Assembly (NCBI RefSeq): GCF_036013935.1
Contig: NZ_CP107902.1
Location: 1,955,001 to 2,019,000 of the forward strand
Length of the DNA stretch: 64,000 nucleotides
From: Streptomyces sp. NBC_00461
GTDB lineage: Bacteria > Actinomycetota > Actinomycetes > Streptomycetales > Streptomycetaceae
Direction: 5' to 3'
Made by a program: the position numbers and the translations under genes. This document shows, one piece after another, positions 17,871 to 27,288 of the stretch; the stretch's first letter is position 1, and every line of letters begins with the position of its first letter. The notes below the pieces were generated by a model. The model ran no database searches. It saw only the letters and a program-made list of their open reading frames with translations, and was not told where the DNA came from.

Positions 17871-19637
17871 TTACAGGTACTGCCCGGTGTTCGCCACCGT
17901 GTCGATGGAGCGTCCGGTGTCGGCGCCCTGCTTTCCGGTGATGAGGGTACGGATGTAGACGATCCGTTCGCCCTTCTTTCCGGAGATTCGGGCCCAGTCG
18001 TCCGGGTTGGTGGTGTTGGGCAGGTCCTCGTTCTCCTTGAACTCGTCCACGCAGGCCTGGAGGAGGTGGGAGACGCGGAGACCCTTGGCGTTGTGGTCGA
18101 GGAAGTCCTTGATCGCCATCTTCTTGGCGCGGCCGACGATGTTCTCGATCATGGCGCCGGAGTTGAAGTCCTTGAAGTAGAGGACTTCCTTGTCACCGTT
18201 GGCGTAGGTGACCTCCAGGAAGCGGTTTTCCTCGGATTCCGCGTACATGTGCTCGACGGCCGTCTGGATCATGCTCTCGACGGTGGTCGTCTTGCTGCCG
18301 CCGTGTTCGCCGACGTCGTCGGCGTGGAGCGGGAGGCGCTCGGTGAGGTACTTGCCGAAGATGTCCTTGGCGGCCTCGGCGTCGGGACGCTCGATCTTGA
18401 TCTTCACGTCCAGGCGGCCGGGGCGCAGGATGGCGGGGTCGATCATGTCCTCGCGGTTGGAGGCGCCGATCACGACCACGTTCTGCAGGCCTTCGACACC
18501 GTCGATCTCGGCGAGCAGCTGCGGGACGATGGTGTTCTCCACGTCCGAGCTGACGCCGGAGCCGCGGGTGCGGAAGAGGGATTCCATCTCGTCGAAGAAG
18601 ACGATGACGGGGGTGCCCTCGCTGGCCTTTTCCCGGGCTCGCTGGAAGACGAGGCGGATCTGGCGTTCCGTCTCACCGACGTACTTGTTCAGGAGCTCGG
18701 GGCCCTTGATGTTGAGGAAGAAGCTCTTGCCGGCGGCCTGGCCGGTGACCTCGGCGACCTTCTTGGCCAGCGAGTTGGCGACGGCCTTGGCGATGAGCGT
18801 CTTTCCGCATCCGGGGGGTCCGTAGAGCAGGACGCCCTTTGGCGGGCGCAGTTCGTGCTCCTTGAACAGGTCCGGGTAGAGGTACGGCAGCTCGACCGCG
18901 TCGCGGATGGCCTCGATCTGGCCGCCGAGGCCGCCGATCTGCTCGTAACCGATGTCGGGGACTTCTTCGAGGACGAGTTCCTCGACCTCGCTCTTGGGAA
19001 CGATCTCGTAGACGTAGCCGGAACGGGGTTCGAGCAGCAGGGCGTCGCCGGGACGGATGTTTACGTCCAGCAGTGGTTCGGCGAGCCGTACCACCCGCTC
19101 CTCGTCGGTGTGCCCGAGGACCAGGGCGCGCTCGCCGTCCTCGAGGATCTCCTTGAGGGTGACGATGTCTCCGACGCGCTCGTACTTCATGGCCTCGACC
19201 ACGTTGAGCGCTTCGTTGAGCATCACTTCCTGGCCGCGTCGGAGCTCTTCGAGCTCGACGCTCGGGCTGACGTTCACCCGGAGCTTGCGGCCGCCGGTGA
19301 AGATGTCGGCCGTGCCGTCCTCGTTCGCCGTGAGGAAGACTCCGAAGCCGGCCGGTGGCTGTGCGAGCCGGTCGACCTCCTCCTTGAGGGCCACGATCTG
19401 GTCGCGGGCCTCACGGAGCGTGTTGGCGAGTCGCTCGTTCTGGGCGGACACGCCGGCCAGGTTGGTCTGCAGCTCGACGATCCGCTCTTCGAGAATCCTC
19501 GTGTGTCGCGGAGAGTCGGCGAGCTTACGTCGCAGGACGGCGATCTCCTGCTCAAGGTAGGCAATCTGCCCGGCCGGGTCGTCGGACCCGCGTCCCGGGC
19601 GGATGCCGCGGTTCATGTCGTCGTCGTGGGCTGCCAC
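17871..19637 (-). CDS. arc: Proteasome-associated AAA ATPase ARC (Mpa)
   Basis: 588 residues: an N-terminal coiled coil (about 22-92) that captures Pup, tandem OB folds (about 95-225), and one AAA module with Walker A GPPGCGKT (273-280) and Walker B FFDE (347-350). The C-terminus GQYL carries the penultimate-Tyr docking signal that opens the 20S gate. GTG 19637 is chosen because a full AGGAGGTGA ribosome-binding site lies just before it; the longer frame would place that site inside the coding region. ARC unfolds pupylated proteins and threads them into PrcAB. Confidence 0.96.
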   Translation of the reverse strand: MAAHDDDMNRGIRPGRGSDDPAGQIAYLEQEIAVLRRKLADSPRHTRILEERIVELQTNLAGVSAQNERLANTLREARDQIVALKEEVDRLAQPPAGFGVFLTANEDGTADIFTGGRKLRVNVSPSVELEELRRGQEVMLNEALNVVEAMKYERVGDIVTLKEILEDGERALVLGHTDEERVVRLAEPLLDVNIRPGDALLLEPRSGYVYEIVPKSEVEELVLEEVPDIGYEQIGGLGGQIEAIRDAVELPYLYPDLFKEHELRPPKGVLLYGPPGCGKTLIAKAVANSLAKKVAEVTGQAAGKSFFLNIKGPELLNKYVGETERQIRLVFQRAREKASEGTPVIVFFDEMESLFRTRGSGVSSDVENTIVPQLLAEIDGVEGLQNVVVIGASNREDMIDPAILRPGRLDVKIKIERPDAEAAKDIFGKYLTERLPLHADDVGEHGGSKTTTVESMIQTAVEHMYAESEENRFLEVTYANGDKEVLYFKDFNSGAMIENIVGRAKKMAIKDFLDHNAKGLRVSHLLQACVDEFKENEDLPNTTNPDDWARISGKKGERIVYIRTLITGKQGADTGRSIDTVANTGQYL

Positions 19638-19675
19638 GGTCCTCACCTCCTCCAAGGGGAGCTGGACGCTTCCAG

Positions 19676-19703
19676 ACCCTACCTGGGTGGGTGTCGATTG
19701 AAA
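19676..19703 (-). promoter_or_regulatory. Candidate arc promoter
   Basis: On the minus strand TTTCAA (19698-19703), a 16-bp spacer, then TAGGGT (19676-19681), about 40 bp before the arc start. The fit to the housekeeping consensus is moderate. Confidence 0.4.
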
Positions 19704-19882
19704 CCCCTAGATCACAAAGACTGTCGAGGTGTGTCCGATCTTCACCCTTGCGCTCTCCCTCACGCCAGGGGAATACCCACCGAACATGGTTGGGAAGCCG
19801 CCGGAGGTAGGGTCGAACTGTTCAACACCCGTCAGAGCTGGCCGGATTCCCGGTTTGGCTCGACATCTGAACGGCAGGAGAC

Positions 19883-20188
19883 ATGAGCGTGCAGCAGGAG
19901 GCCGGGGCCGGCGGTGAGGCGCTGGAGGTCTGGATCGATCAGGCGCTGTGTACCGGTGACGGCATCTGTGCCCAGTACGCGCCCGAGGTGTTCGAGCTGG
20001 ACATCGACGGGCTGGCGTACGTGAAGAGCGCGGACGACGAGCTGTTGCAGGCCGAGGGGGCGACAACGGCCGTGCCGCTGCCGCTCCTCATGGACGTGGT
20101 GGACTCGGCCAAGGAGTGTCCGGGCGACTGCATCCATGTGCGGCGGGTTTCGGACAGGGTCGAGGTATACGGCCCGGACGCCGAGTGA
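19883..20188 (+). CDS. Ferredoxin, probably [3Fe-4S] type
   Basis: 101 residues with the short actinobacterial ferredoxin pattern: CTGDGIC (Cys23, Cys29), a hydrophobic core, and ECPGDC (Cys79, Cys83), fitting CxxDGxC...CP of 3Fe-4S or 4Fe-4S ferredoxins. Such proteins pass electrons to cytochromes P450 or other oxidoreductases. No P450 is in the window, so the partner is unknown. The gene is divergent from arc across 245 bp; ATG 19883 follows GGCAGGAGAC. Confidence 0.88.
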   Translation: MSVQQEAGAGGEALEVWIDQALCTGDGICAQYAPEVFELDIDGLAYVKSADDELLQAEGATTAVPLPLLMDVVDSAKECPGDCIHVRRVSDRVEVYGPDAE

Positions 20189-20246
20189 CCTGTCGGGTGC
20201 GTCCTGTTACTGCTGTCTGATATCTCACACGCCACGGTTGCGTGGT

Positions 20247-20822
20247 TCAGACGCTGTGTGCGCCGGCGGGTGTCGAGCGCACGAACGCGCCGTTCTTCCA
20301 CTGCCACTTCGCACTGTCCGTGACGTCGGGGCAGCAGCGGGGCACGTCGTTCGACGAGTAGCCGAGGAGCGTGGCGAGGACGGTGCCGTCGCGGACGGTG
20401 AAGTCGCTGACCGTGTCGCCGACCTTGGGGTCGACCAGGGTGGCCACTATGCGGGGCTTGTCGCCGGCACGCGCGCGCGTGACGACGTAGACGCCGTCGG
20501 GCGGGGTGCCCATCGGGGCGTCGCAGTGCACCACTGCCACGGTCTCGGGGTTGCCGTCGCCGTCGAGGTCTCCGGTGGCCTTCTTCTGGACGACGGCTTT
20601 CACCGGGCCGCAGGTGATCGGGAAGTCGACGCCCGTGGTGCCGGGTGCGGTGGCTGCGTGGGCGGTCCTGGTGCGGGTGTCGGCCGGCTGGGCGGCCGTC
20701 GCCGCGTTGGGCTGCAGCAGTGAGGAGAGGGCCATCACGCCCGTGACGGCCGTGGCGGTGGCGACCCAGTGGATCGGGCGGGTGTCCGTGTGTGCCAGTT
20801 CCGGAACGGCGGATTGCTGCAC
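20247..20822 (-). CDS. Secreted protein of unknown function
   Basis: 191 residues from GTG 20822 (AGGAG nine bases upstream). A hydrophobic segment (HWVATATAVTGVMALSSLL) followed by NAATAAQPAD resembles a signal peptide with an Ala-x-Ala cleavage site. The mature part has one LDGDGNPETV motif like the calcium-binding loops of FG-GAP or EF-type repeats, plus Cys residues including a CC pair (VPRCCPD). I do not recognise a named family. It stands alone between the ferredoxin and trmI genes and is convergent with the ferredoxin gene. Confidence 0.7.
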   Translation of the reverse strand: MQQSAVPELAHTDTRPIHWVATATAVTGVMALSSLLQPNAATAAQPADTRTRTAHAATAPGTTGVDFPITCGPVKAVVQKKATGDLDGDGNPETVAVVHCDAPMGTPPDGVYVVTRARAGDKPRIVATLVDPKVGDTVSDFTVRDGTVLATLLGYSSNDVPRCCPDVTDSAKWQWKNGAFVRSTPAGAHSV

Positions 20823-20964
20823 TAGGAGCGTCTCCTGTGAGGGCTGTGCCGGTGGGGGTGGCCTGCATCGTGCCACACGTCACAGCGCGTCGGAACGGTG
20901 GGGTCCGAGGTGCCGAACACGGGCCGCCTGGATTGGGTGGTTTGTGGTGGAGTGTCAACAGAAA

Positions 20965-21014
20965 GGCGCTGCGGTCGAGTTCCGGTGGGTTTCCGGGAAC
21001 TCGACCGCAGCGCC
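20965..21014 (-). terminator. Strong hairpin terminator after trmI
   Basis: A perfect 19-bp stem (20965-20983 with 20996-21014) and 12-nt loop, about 30 bp past the trmI stop, then TTTCTGTTG on the minus strand. Confidence 0.88.
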
Positions 21015-21042
21015 GATTCGTTGACTGCGGTACGCGGTCGCG

Positions 21043-21942
21043 TCAGCGACCGCCCCCGTCGGCGTTCGGGCCGTCGTAGTCCTCGCCGTAGGCGCCCTTG
21101 GCGGGGCGGCGGCGGCGCATGGGGGGCTCGACGCCGTCCGCGAGGCGGCGGGCGGTGAGCAGGAAGCCGGTGTGGCCGATCATCCGGTGGTCGGGGCGGA
21201 CGGCCAGGCCCTCGATGTGCCAGTTGCGGATCATCGACTCCCAGGCGGTCGGCTCGTTGAAGCAGCCGATCTCGCGGATGGACTCGACGGTCCGGGCGAG
21301 CTGGGTGGTGGTGGCGACGTAGCAGCACACGATGCCGCCGGGGACGAGCGCCTTGGAGACGGCCTCAAGGCATTCCCAGGGGGCGAGCATGTCGAGGATG
21401 ACTCGGTCGACGTCGGTGTCGGAGAGGTTGTCCTGGAGGTCGCCGACGGTGAGCTGCCAGGCGGGGTGCGGGCCGCCGAAGTAGCGCTCGACGTTCTGCT
21501 GGGCGATCTCGGCGAAGTCCTCGCGGCGCTCGTAGCTGTGGAGCATGCCCTGGTCGCCGATGGCGCGCAGCAGGAAGCTGCTGAGCGAGCCGGAGCCGAC
21601 GCCGGCCTCGACGACGCGGGCGCCGGGGAAGATGTCGGCGAAGGCGAGGATCTGCCCGGCGTCCTTGGGGTAGACGACGGCAGCGCCGCGGGGCATGGAC
21701 AGGACGTAGTCGGGGAGCAGGGGGCGCAGCGCGAGGTAGGCGACGTTCCCGGTGGTGCGGACAACGCTGCCCTCGGGAGCGCCGATCAGTTCGTCGTGCG
21801 GGAAGGAACCCTTGTGGGTGTGGAAGTTCTTCCCGTCCTCGAGCGTGAACGTGTAGTGGCGGCCCTTGGGGTCGGTCAGCTGAACCTGGTCCCCGACCTT
21901 GAAGGGCCCGCGCCTGCGGGCGGCACCGGTCGGTTCGGACAT
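21043..21942 (-). CDS. trmI: tRNA (adenine-N1)-methyltransferase TrmI
   Basis: 299 residues: an N-terminal beta-barrel (GPFKVGDQVQLTDPKGRHYTFTLEDG) and a Rossmann methyltransferase domain with the SAM loop VVEAGVGSGSLSSFLLRAIG, acidic residue in HSYERREDF, and the DxxxPW-like catalytic motif LDMLAPWECLE. It methylates A58 in the T loop of tRNA, acting as a tetramer. It lies 38 bp downstream of the site-2 protease gene in the same direction. The Arg-rich segment near the C-terminus (PPMRRRRPAKG) may contact tRNA. The mycobacterial homologue occupies the same neighbourhood relative to the proteasome genes. Confidence 0.95.
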   Translation of the reverse strand: MSEPTGAARRRGPFKVGDQVQLTDPKGRHYTFTLEDGKNFHTHKGSFPHDELIGAPEGSVVRTTGNVAYLALRPLLPDYVLSMPRGAAVVYPKDAGQILAFADIFPGARVVEAGVGSGSLSSFLLRAIGDQGMLHSYERREDFAEIAQQNVERYFGGPHPAWQLTVGDLQDNLSDTDVDRVILDMLAPWECLEAVSKALVPGGIVCCYVATTTQLARTVESIREIGCFNEPTAWESMIRNWHIEGLAVRPDHRMIGHTGFLLTARRLADGVEPPMRRRRPAKGAYGEDYDGPNADGGGR

Positions 21943-21980
21943 GTGAACAGCCTACCGGGGTTTGGCGGGGCCGCCGACCA

Positions 21981-23567
21981 CTAGGACGGCCTGGCCATGG
22001 CCTTCACGAAGGCGCGCTCGACGTCGGCGGCGGACAGGACGCCGTAGATCTCGCCGGTCTCCTCGACCACCAGGTACTCGGTGGCCGGGGTCGCTCGCAG
22101 GACGTCGAGGAGGTCCTCCCCCGCGAGTTCCGCGGAGACGCGCATGCCGTCGGTGAGGTCCTGGGCGAGGCCGCTGACGGCGACCCAGGGGCGGCGGTGC
22201 TCGGGTACGCCGACGATGGCGGCCTCGCGGACGAGGGAGAGGGGGTTGCCCTCGGGGTCGACGATGACCAGTGCTCGGGCCCCGGCGGCGTTGGCGCGGC
22301 GCAGCGCCTCGGAGAGCGGGGTGTTCGTCTCCACGGGGACGGCGCGGCGGGTGAGGTTGCGGGCGCGCAGTTCCGGCAGGTGTTCCCGGAGCCGGGCCAT
22401 ACGGAGGCTGTTGCCGGCGCCGGTCCAGATGATCGCGGCGAGGATCGCGGCGAGCAGGGCGTCGGTGACGGTGTCCATGCCGACGCTGTCCTCGGCGGTG
22501 GAGCCGAGGGCGCCGGACTGGGTGAGCAGCGGGAGGCCGATGAGGACGGAGACGGCGAGGGCGCGGCCGACCCAGGCGGCGGCGATGGTGCCGCTCATCG
22601 GGCGTCCGGTGATCTTCCAGACGACCGCGCGGAGCATGCGGCCGCCGTCGAGGGGCAGGCCGGGCAGGAGGTTGAAGACGGCCACGATGAGGTTGGAGAT
22701 CATCAGGCCGGCCAGCAGGACGCCGGGGACGGTGCCGGGCTCGACGGGCTGCAGGGCGACGTAGAAGAGGCCTGCGAGGACGAGGGAGAGCAGGGGGCCG
22801 ACGAAGGCCAGGACGAACTCGCGGCCGGGGGTCTCGGCTTCCTTCTCGATCTCGGAGACGCCGCCGAAGAACTGGAGTTGGATGCGGCGGACCGGGAGTT
22901 TGAAGCGCAGGGCGGCGACGGTGTGGGCCAGTTCGTGGATGAGGACGGAGGCGTAGAAGGCGACCGCGAAGAAGAGGGAGACGAGGTAGCGGGCGGCGCC
23001 GAGTTCGGGCAGCACGCGGTCGAGCTGGCCGCCGAAGACCCAGGTGATCAGGGCGGCGACGAGGAACCAGCTGGGCGCCACGTAGACGGGCACGCCGAAG
23101 GGCCGGCCCATGAGGAGGCCGCCTCGGGGGGATTCGGGGCGCTGAGGCGGGGGGTTCTTGGAGGTGCTGGAGTGGGCGAGGGTGCGGTCGCCGTGGGCGG
23201 GGGTGTGGGTGCCCGGGTGGCCGTCGGTGCCGATGGTGTCGACGGTGGGGTCGTCGTCCGTTGAGCTGTTCCCCGCCGGGTCGTGACTCGCGGAGGCGTT
23301 GTCCACGGGGGTCTTGCCCGTGGGGCTGTGCGTGGGGCTGTGCCTGGGGTTGTCCGTGGGGTTCGCTTCCGGGGCTGCGCCGTCGGGCCCGGCCCGGTCG
23401 GCGGCTTCGCCTTCGGTGGGGCCGCCGTCGTCGCCCTCGGTGGCCTTCGTGGGCTGTTCGTCGGCCGGGGTGGGTGTGGGGGCGGCCGGGGTCGCGGACC
23501 CCGCGTGGTGCTCGGCCGGCTCGTCCGTGCCGGACCGCGGCTGCCCGCTCCCGCCGCTCTCGTCCAC
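21981..23567 (-). CDS. Site-2 protease (M50) with CBS pair
   Basis: 528 residues. Residues 1-150 are low complexity (Pro, Asp, Thr, His, Asn; for example HSPTHSPTGKTPVDN) and predicted disordered. Then come membrane segments with the zinc motif HELAH (in VLIHELAHTVAAL), a second conserved segment LLPGLPLDGGRMLRAVVW carrying the metal-binding Asp, and two C-terminal CBS domains (about 395-520). M50 proteases cut substrates within the membrane, often anti-sigma factors; the CBS pair may sense adenine nucleotides. GTG 23567 is preceded by GAGGGGAC. It is divergent from the RecB-like gene and upstream of trmI. Confidence 0.9.
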   Translation of the reverse strand: MDESGGSGQPRSGTDEPAEHHAGSATPAAPTPTPADEQPTKATEGDDGGPTEGEAADRAGPDGAAPEANPTDNPRHSPTHSPTGKTPVDNASASHDPAGNSSTDDDPTVDTIGTDGHPGTHTPAHGDRTLAHSSTSKNPPPQRPESPRGGLLMGRPFGVPVYVAPSWFLVAALITWVFGGQLDRVLPELGAARYLVSLFFAVAFYASVLIHELAHTVAALRFKLPVRRIQLQFFGGVSEIEKEAETPGREFVLAFVGPLLSLVLAGLFYVALQPVEPGTVPGVLLAGLMISNLIVAVFNLLPGLPLDGGRMLRAVVWKITGRPMSGTIAAAWVGRALAVSVLIGLPLLTQSGALGSTAEDSVGMDTVTDALLAAILAAIIWTGAGNSLRMARLREHLPELRARNLTRRAVPVETNTPLSEALRRANAAGARALVIVDPEGNPLSLVREAAIVGVPEHRRPWVAVSGLAQDLTDGMRVSAELAGEDLLDVLRATPATEYLVVEETGEIYGVLSAADVERAFVKAMARPS

Positions 23568-23741
23568 GATGTCCCCTCGTTCGAAGCGTCTTCCGCGCCT
23601 GCCGGGCGGAAGGGTCTCGGGTCGATGGTATGCGGCCGTCGCGACGCGTTCCGCTCCGGCACCCCCTGTGTTTCCACAGGCGTCGCACCCGTCACGGCCG
23701 CGGCTGGGTCACTGTCAGTGGCGGGCCGTATGGTCTGGGAC

Positions 23742-24845
23742 ATGGAGACGAGCGCGGAGGGCGCGGCGGAGGCCCACAGCAGCGGTACGGCGCAGGCGGC
23801 TGAGCCGGTGACGGCGGAACCGGCGGCAGTGGCGGTCGAGGTGGACCCGACGGCGGTGACCATCGAGGCCGACTCGACGGCGGTCGTGGTCGAGGCGGAC
23901 CCGGCGGCCGTCGTGATCGAGGCCGGTCCGACGGCAGTGGTCGTCGAGGCGGACCCGGCGGGGGGCGACGCGGCGGGCGCGACCCCGCGTTCGGCCATAG
24001 CGCCCGCCAGTCTGTCGCCCTCGCGGGCCAGTGACTTCATGCAGTGCCCGCTGCTCTACCGGTTCCGCGTGATCGACCGGCTACCCGAGAAGCCGAGCGA
24101 GGCGGCGACGCGGGGCACGTTGGTGCACGCGGTTCTGGAGCGGCTGTTCGACGCGCCGGCCGTGGAGCGGACCGCGCCGCGTGCCAAGTCCCTGATCCCC
24201 GCCCAGTGGGACCGGCTGCGCGAGACGAGGCCGGAAGTGGTGGAGCTGTTCGAGGACGATCCGGAGGGCGAGCGGCTGGCGCGCTGGCTGGGCGAGGCGG
24301 AGCAGCTCGTCGAGCGCTGGTTCACGCTGGAGGATCCGACCCGGCTCGAACCCGCCGAGCGGGAGTTGTGGGTCGAGGCCGAGCTGGAGTCCGGGCTGAC
24401 CCTGCGCGGGATCATCGACCGGGTCGACGTGGCGCCCACGGGCGAGGTGCGGATCGTCGACTACAAGACGGGCAAGGCGCCCCGGCCCGAGTATGCCGAG
24501 GGCGCGCTGTTCCAGATGAAGTTCTACGCCCTGGTGGTGTGGCGCTTGAAGAACGTCGTCCCGAGGCGTCTGCAACTGGTGTATCTCGGCAGCGGTGACG
24601 TCCTGACCTACGATCCGGTCCTCGCCGACCTGGAGCGCGTCGAGCGCAAGCTGCTCGCACTGTGGGAGGCGATCCGGCAGGCGACGGAGTCGGGGGACTG
24701 GCGACCGCGGCCCACCAAGCTCTGCGGCTGGTGCGACCACCAGGCGCACTGCCCGGAATTCGGCGGCACTCCTCCGCCCTATCCGCTGCCGGTGAGGGCG
24801 GCCGAGTCGACGGACGTCACGCAGGGCAGAATGGGGCCGGACTAG
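23742..24845 (+). CDS. RecB-family PD-(D/E)XK exonuclease
   Basis: 367 residues if started at ATG 23742; an ATG four codons upstream (23730) is equally possible. Residues 80-360 form a Cas4/RecB-type nuclease: SPSRASDFMQCPLLYRFR, GTLVHAVLERLFD, LRGIIDRVDV, the active-site IVDYKTGK, and a C-terminal CxxC..C cluster (CGWCDHQAHC) that with the first Cys could bind a 4Fe-4S cluster. The N-terminal 75 residues are a degenerate repeat of VVVEADP-like units absent from relatives I know. A TATGGT box just upstream and no ribosome-binding site hint at a leaderless transcript. The mycobacterial homologue also lies near trmI. Confidence 0.88.
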   Translation: METSAEGAAEAHSSGTAQAAEPVTAEPAAVAVEVDPTAVTIEADSTAVVVEADPAAVVIEAGPTAVVVEADPAGGDAAGATPRSAIAPASLSPSRASDFMQCPLLYRFRVIDRLPEKPSEAATRGTLVHAVLERLFDAPAVERTAPRAKSLIPAQWDRLRETRPEVVELFEDDPEGERLARWLGEAEQLVERWFTLEDPTRLEPAERELWVEAELESGLTLRGIIDRVDVAPTGEVRIVDYKTGKAPRPEYAEGALFQMKFYALVVWRLKNVVPRRLQLVYLGSGDVLTYDPVLADLERVERKLLALWEAIRQATESGDWRPRPTKLCGWCDHQAHCPEFGGTPPPYPLPVRAAESTDVTQGRMGPD

Positions 24846-24859
24846 CGAAGGAGACTTAC

Positions 24860-25531
24860 GTGGCCATCCGCGTCCTACTGGTCGATGACCAGCCGCTGCT
24901 GCGCACCGGCTTCCGGATGATTCTGGAGGCCGAGCAGGATCTTGCGGTCGTCGGCGAGGCCGGAGACGGCCTCCAGGCTCTCGACCAGGTGCGGGCTCTG
25001 CAGCCCGACGTGGTTCTGATGGACATCCGTATGCCCCGCATGGACGGGGTGGAGGCGACCCGGCAGATCACCGGTCCCGAGCGGGACGGCCCGGCGAAGG
25101 TGCTGGTGCTGACCACCTTCGACCTCGACGAGTACGTGGTGGAGGCGCTGCGGGCGGGTGCCAGCGGCTTCCTGCTGAAGGACGCGCCTGCCAATGAGCT
25201 GGTGCAGGCGATCCGGGTGGTGGCCGGCGGCGAGGCCATGCTCGCGCCGAGCATCACCCGGCGGCTGCTCGACAAGTACGCCACGCATCTGCCCTCCGGC
25301 GACGAGCCCGTGCCGGACACGCTGCACACGCTCACCGACCGTGAGGTGGAGGTGCTGAAGCTGGTGGCCCGCGGGCTGTCCAACGCCGAGATCGCGGCCG
25401 ATCTCTTCGTCAGCGAGACCACCGTCAAGACGCACGTCGGCCATGTGCTGACCAAGCTGGGGCTGCGCGACCGAGTGCAGGCCGCGGTGTACGCGTACGA
25501 GAGCGGGCTGGTGCGCCCCGGCGCGCAGTAG
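24860..25531 (+). CDS. NarL/FixJ-family response regulator
   Basis: 223 residues: receiver domain with VLLVDDQ (Asp9, Asp10), phosphoacceptor Asp55 in LMDIRMP, Thr/Lys switch residues (VLTTF, LLKDAP), and a LuxR-type HTH (LTDREVEVLKLVARGLSNAEIAADLFVS, TVKTHVGHVLTKLGLRDR). GTG 24860 is preceded by GAAGGAGA. It follows the nuclease gene by 14 bp and may share its transcript. No sensor kinase is next to it in this window, so it is an orphan here or pairs with one elsewhere. Confidence 0.93.
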   Translation: MAIRVLLVDDQPLLRTGFRMILEAEQDLAVVGEAGDGLQALDQVRALQPDVVLMDIRMPRMDGVEATRQITGPERDGPAKVLVLTTFDLDEYVVEALRAGASGFLLKDAPANELVQAIRVVAGGEAMLAPSITRRLLDKYATHLPSGDEPVPDTLHTLTDREVEVLKLVARGLSNAEIAADLFVSETTVKTHVGHVLTKLGLRDRVQAAVYAYESGLVRPGAQ

Positions 25532-25545
25532 GCGTCGTGGCGAAC

Positions 25546-25576
25546 AAGGGCGCCCCCTCGGGAGGGGGGCGCCCTT
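25546..25576. terminator. Bidirectional terminator, response regulator / solute-binding protein
   Basis: A 12-bp perfect stem (25546-25557 with 25565-25576) ending in CCCTTTCG, between convergent genes. Confidence 0.85.
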
Positions 25577-25639
25577 TCGCGTGCACCGGTCTCTGAGTGC
25601 TTCTCCCAGTCCTTCAGTCCTTCAGTGCTTGCTGGTCCT

Positions 25640-27220
25640 TCAGTCCTTGCTGAGTTCCCAGAAGCGGAAGACCGTCGAGGCGTCGAGGCAGTACTCGAGG
25701 CCGTAGACGTTCTCGCGGGTGACCGCGTACTGCTTGGCCTGCCAGACCGGGAGGACGGGCAGCTGGTCGGCGACGATGTCCTGCAGCCTGCCGTAGTCGT
25801 TGTCGGTCGCGGCGCGGTCGATCTCGGCGGCGGTGCGCGGGATGAGCGTGCCGGTGATGGTGTTGTTGCTGAAGTTGTTGCTCAGCACGTTGCCGTGACC
25901 GAAGAAGGGGGCCGTGAAGTTGTCGGCGTCCGGGTAGTCCGGCACCCAGCCCTTCACGTACACGCCGTACCTGCCCTTGGCGATGTCCTTCTCGTACTGG
26001 TCGAAGGCGACGGACTTCACGTCGGCCTCGAAGAGACCGCTGGCGTTGAGCTGCTTCGCTATCGCCTTGAGTTCCTGGTCGGTGGCCGGGCCATAGCGGG
26101 ACGGGGTGGACCAAAGGGTCAGTTTCACCTTGCCGGTGATGCCCGTGTCCTTCAGGGCGGCGGCGGCCTTGGCCGGGGAGGGGCTGGCGCCGTAGGTGTC
26201 GAAGAAGGCCGTGTTGTGGCCCGCGATGCCGGCCGGGATGATCGAGTAGAGCGGGGTGGCGGTGCCCTCGTAGACGTCCTTGATGAGGGCGTCGCGGTCG
26301 ATGAGGTAGGCGATGGCCTTGCGTACGCCGATTTTTCCGGCGACCGGGTCGTGCATGTTGAAGACCAGGTGCTGGACCTCGGCGCTGCTGCCCTCGACGA
26401 CCTCGGCCTTCGAGCTGTTGTCGGCGTTCTGGATGTCGGCGATGTCGCCCGCGCTGAGGCCTCGGTAGGCGATGTCGATCTTGTTGTCCAGCAGGTCCTT
26501 CTTCAGGGCCGACTGGTCTCCGTGGAAGAACTTCAGCGTGACGCCGGAGTTCTTCACCTTCGCGGTGCCCTTGTAGCCGTCGTTGACGGAGAAGACGGCC
26601 TTGTCGTCGCCGAACGAGTCCAGCTTGTACGGGCCCGAGCCGACCGCCTCGCCGTCCTTGCGCAGCCCGCCGGCGTCGTACTGCTTGTGGTCGACGATGG
26701 AGCCGGCGCCGGAGGCGATCTTGCTGGGGAAGGTGGCGTCGGGCACCTTCAGGCGGAAGACGACCGTCTTCTCGTCCGGCGCCTCCACCTTGTCCAGCAT
26801 GGGGAACATGATCGCCGGGCCGGCGGGGTCGTTGATCTTGAGCGTGCGGTCGAAGGAGAACTTGACGTCCTCGGAGGTGAGCGCGTCACCGTTGCTGAAC
26901 TGGAGGCCGTCCTTCAGCGTGCACTTGTAGACCGTGGTCGACGTGTCCGTGAAGCCGCACGACTTGGCCGCCTCCGGCTCGGGCTCCGTGCCTCCGTTGG
27001 GGAAGCTGAGCAGCGACTGGAAGACGTTGTTGAACAACAGCCAGGAGCCGGGGTCGTAGCCGGAGGCGGGGTCGGTGGCCAGGACGTCGTCCGACATTCC
27101 CATGACCACTGAGGAACCGGTCCCCCCGGAATCGCCGCTGCCCGTTCCGCAGCCGGTCAAAAGGCCGGAGGCCAGCCCTGCCACTACGGGCAGGACCGGC
27201 CACTGGTTGCGCATATTCAC
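25640..27220 (-). CDS. ABC transporter solute-binding lipoprotein (family 5)
   Basis: 526 residues: lipoprotein signal peptide with lipobox LLTGC (Cys24), then the family 5 extracellular solute-binding fold (KDGLQFSNGDALTSEDVKFSFDR; VGSGPYKL; VRKAIAYLIDRDAL). Such proteins deliver peptides or other oligomers to Opp/Dpp-type permeases. No permease or ATPase gene is adjacent, so the transporter is elsewhere or absent. It follows a paralogous gene by 68 bp with the same layout. The 3' end and following bases hold small direct repeats (CCTTCAGT at 25611, 25619, 25637). Confidence 0.9.
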   Translation of the reverse strand: MNMRNQWPVLPVVAGLASGLLTGCGTGSGDSGGTGSSVVMGMSDDVLATDPASGYDPGSWLLFNNVFQSLLSFPNGGTEPEPEAAKSCGFTDTSTTVYKCTLKDGLQFSNGDALTSEDVKFSFDRTLKINDPAGPAIMFPMLDKVEAPDEKTVVFRLKVPDATFPSKIASGAGSIVDHKQYDAGGLRKDGEAVGSGPYKLDSFGDDKAVFSVNDGYKGTAKVKNSGVTLKFFHGDQSALKKDLLDNKIDIAYRGLSAGDIADIQNADNSSKAEVVEGSSAEVQHLVFNMHDPVAGKIGVRKAIAYLIDRDALIKDVYEGTATPLYSIIPAGIAGHNTAFFDTYGASPSPAKAAAALKDTGITGKVKLTLWSTPSRYGPATDQELKAIAKQLNASGLFEADVKSVAFDQYEKDIAKGRYGVYVKGWVPDYPDADNFTAPFFGHGNVLSNNFSNNTITGTLIPRTAAEIDRAATDNDYGRLQDIVADQLPVLPVWQAKQYAVTRENVYGLEYCLDASTVFRFWELSKD

Positions 27221-27288
27221 TGCAATGCCTTCTCATCGGGATCGGGACCCCCGGGGCCGCCGTCCCCGGGCCCCGAACGCGAGACAGA

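Noticed and set aside
25611..25644. Three CCTTCAGT repeats at the 3' end of the solute-binding gene
   Set aside because: Short slippage-type duplication that crosses the stop codon; the terminator lies outside it and no function is suggested.
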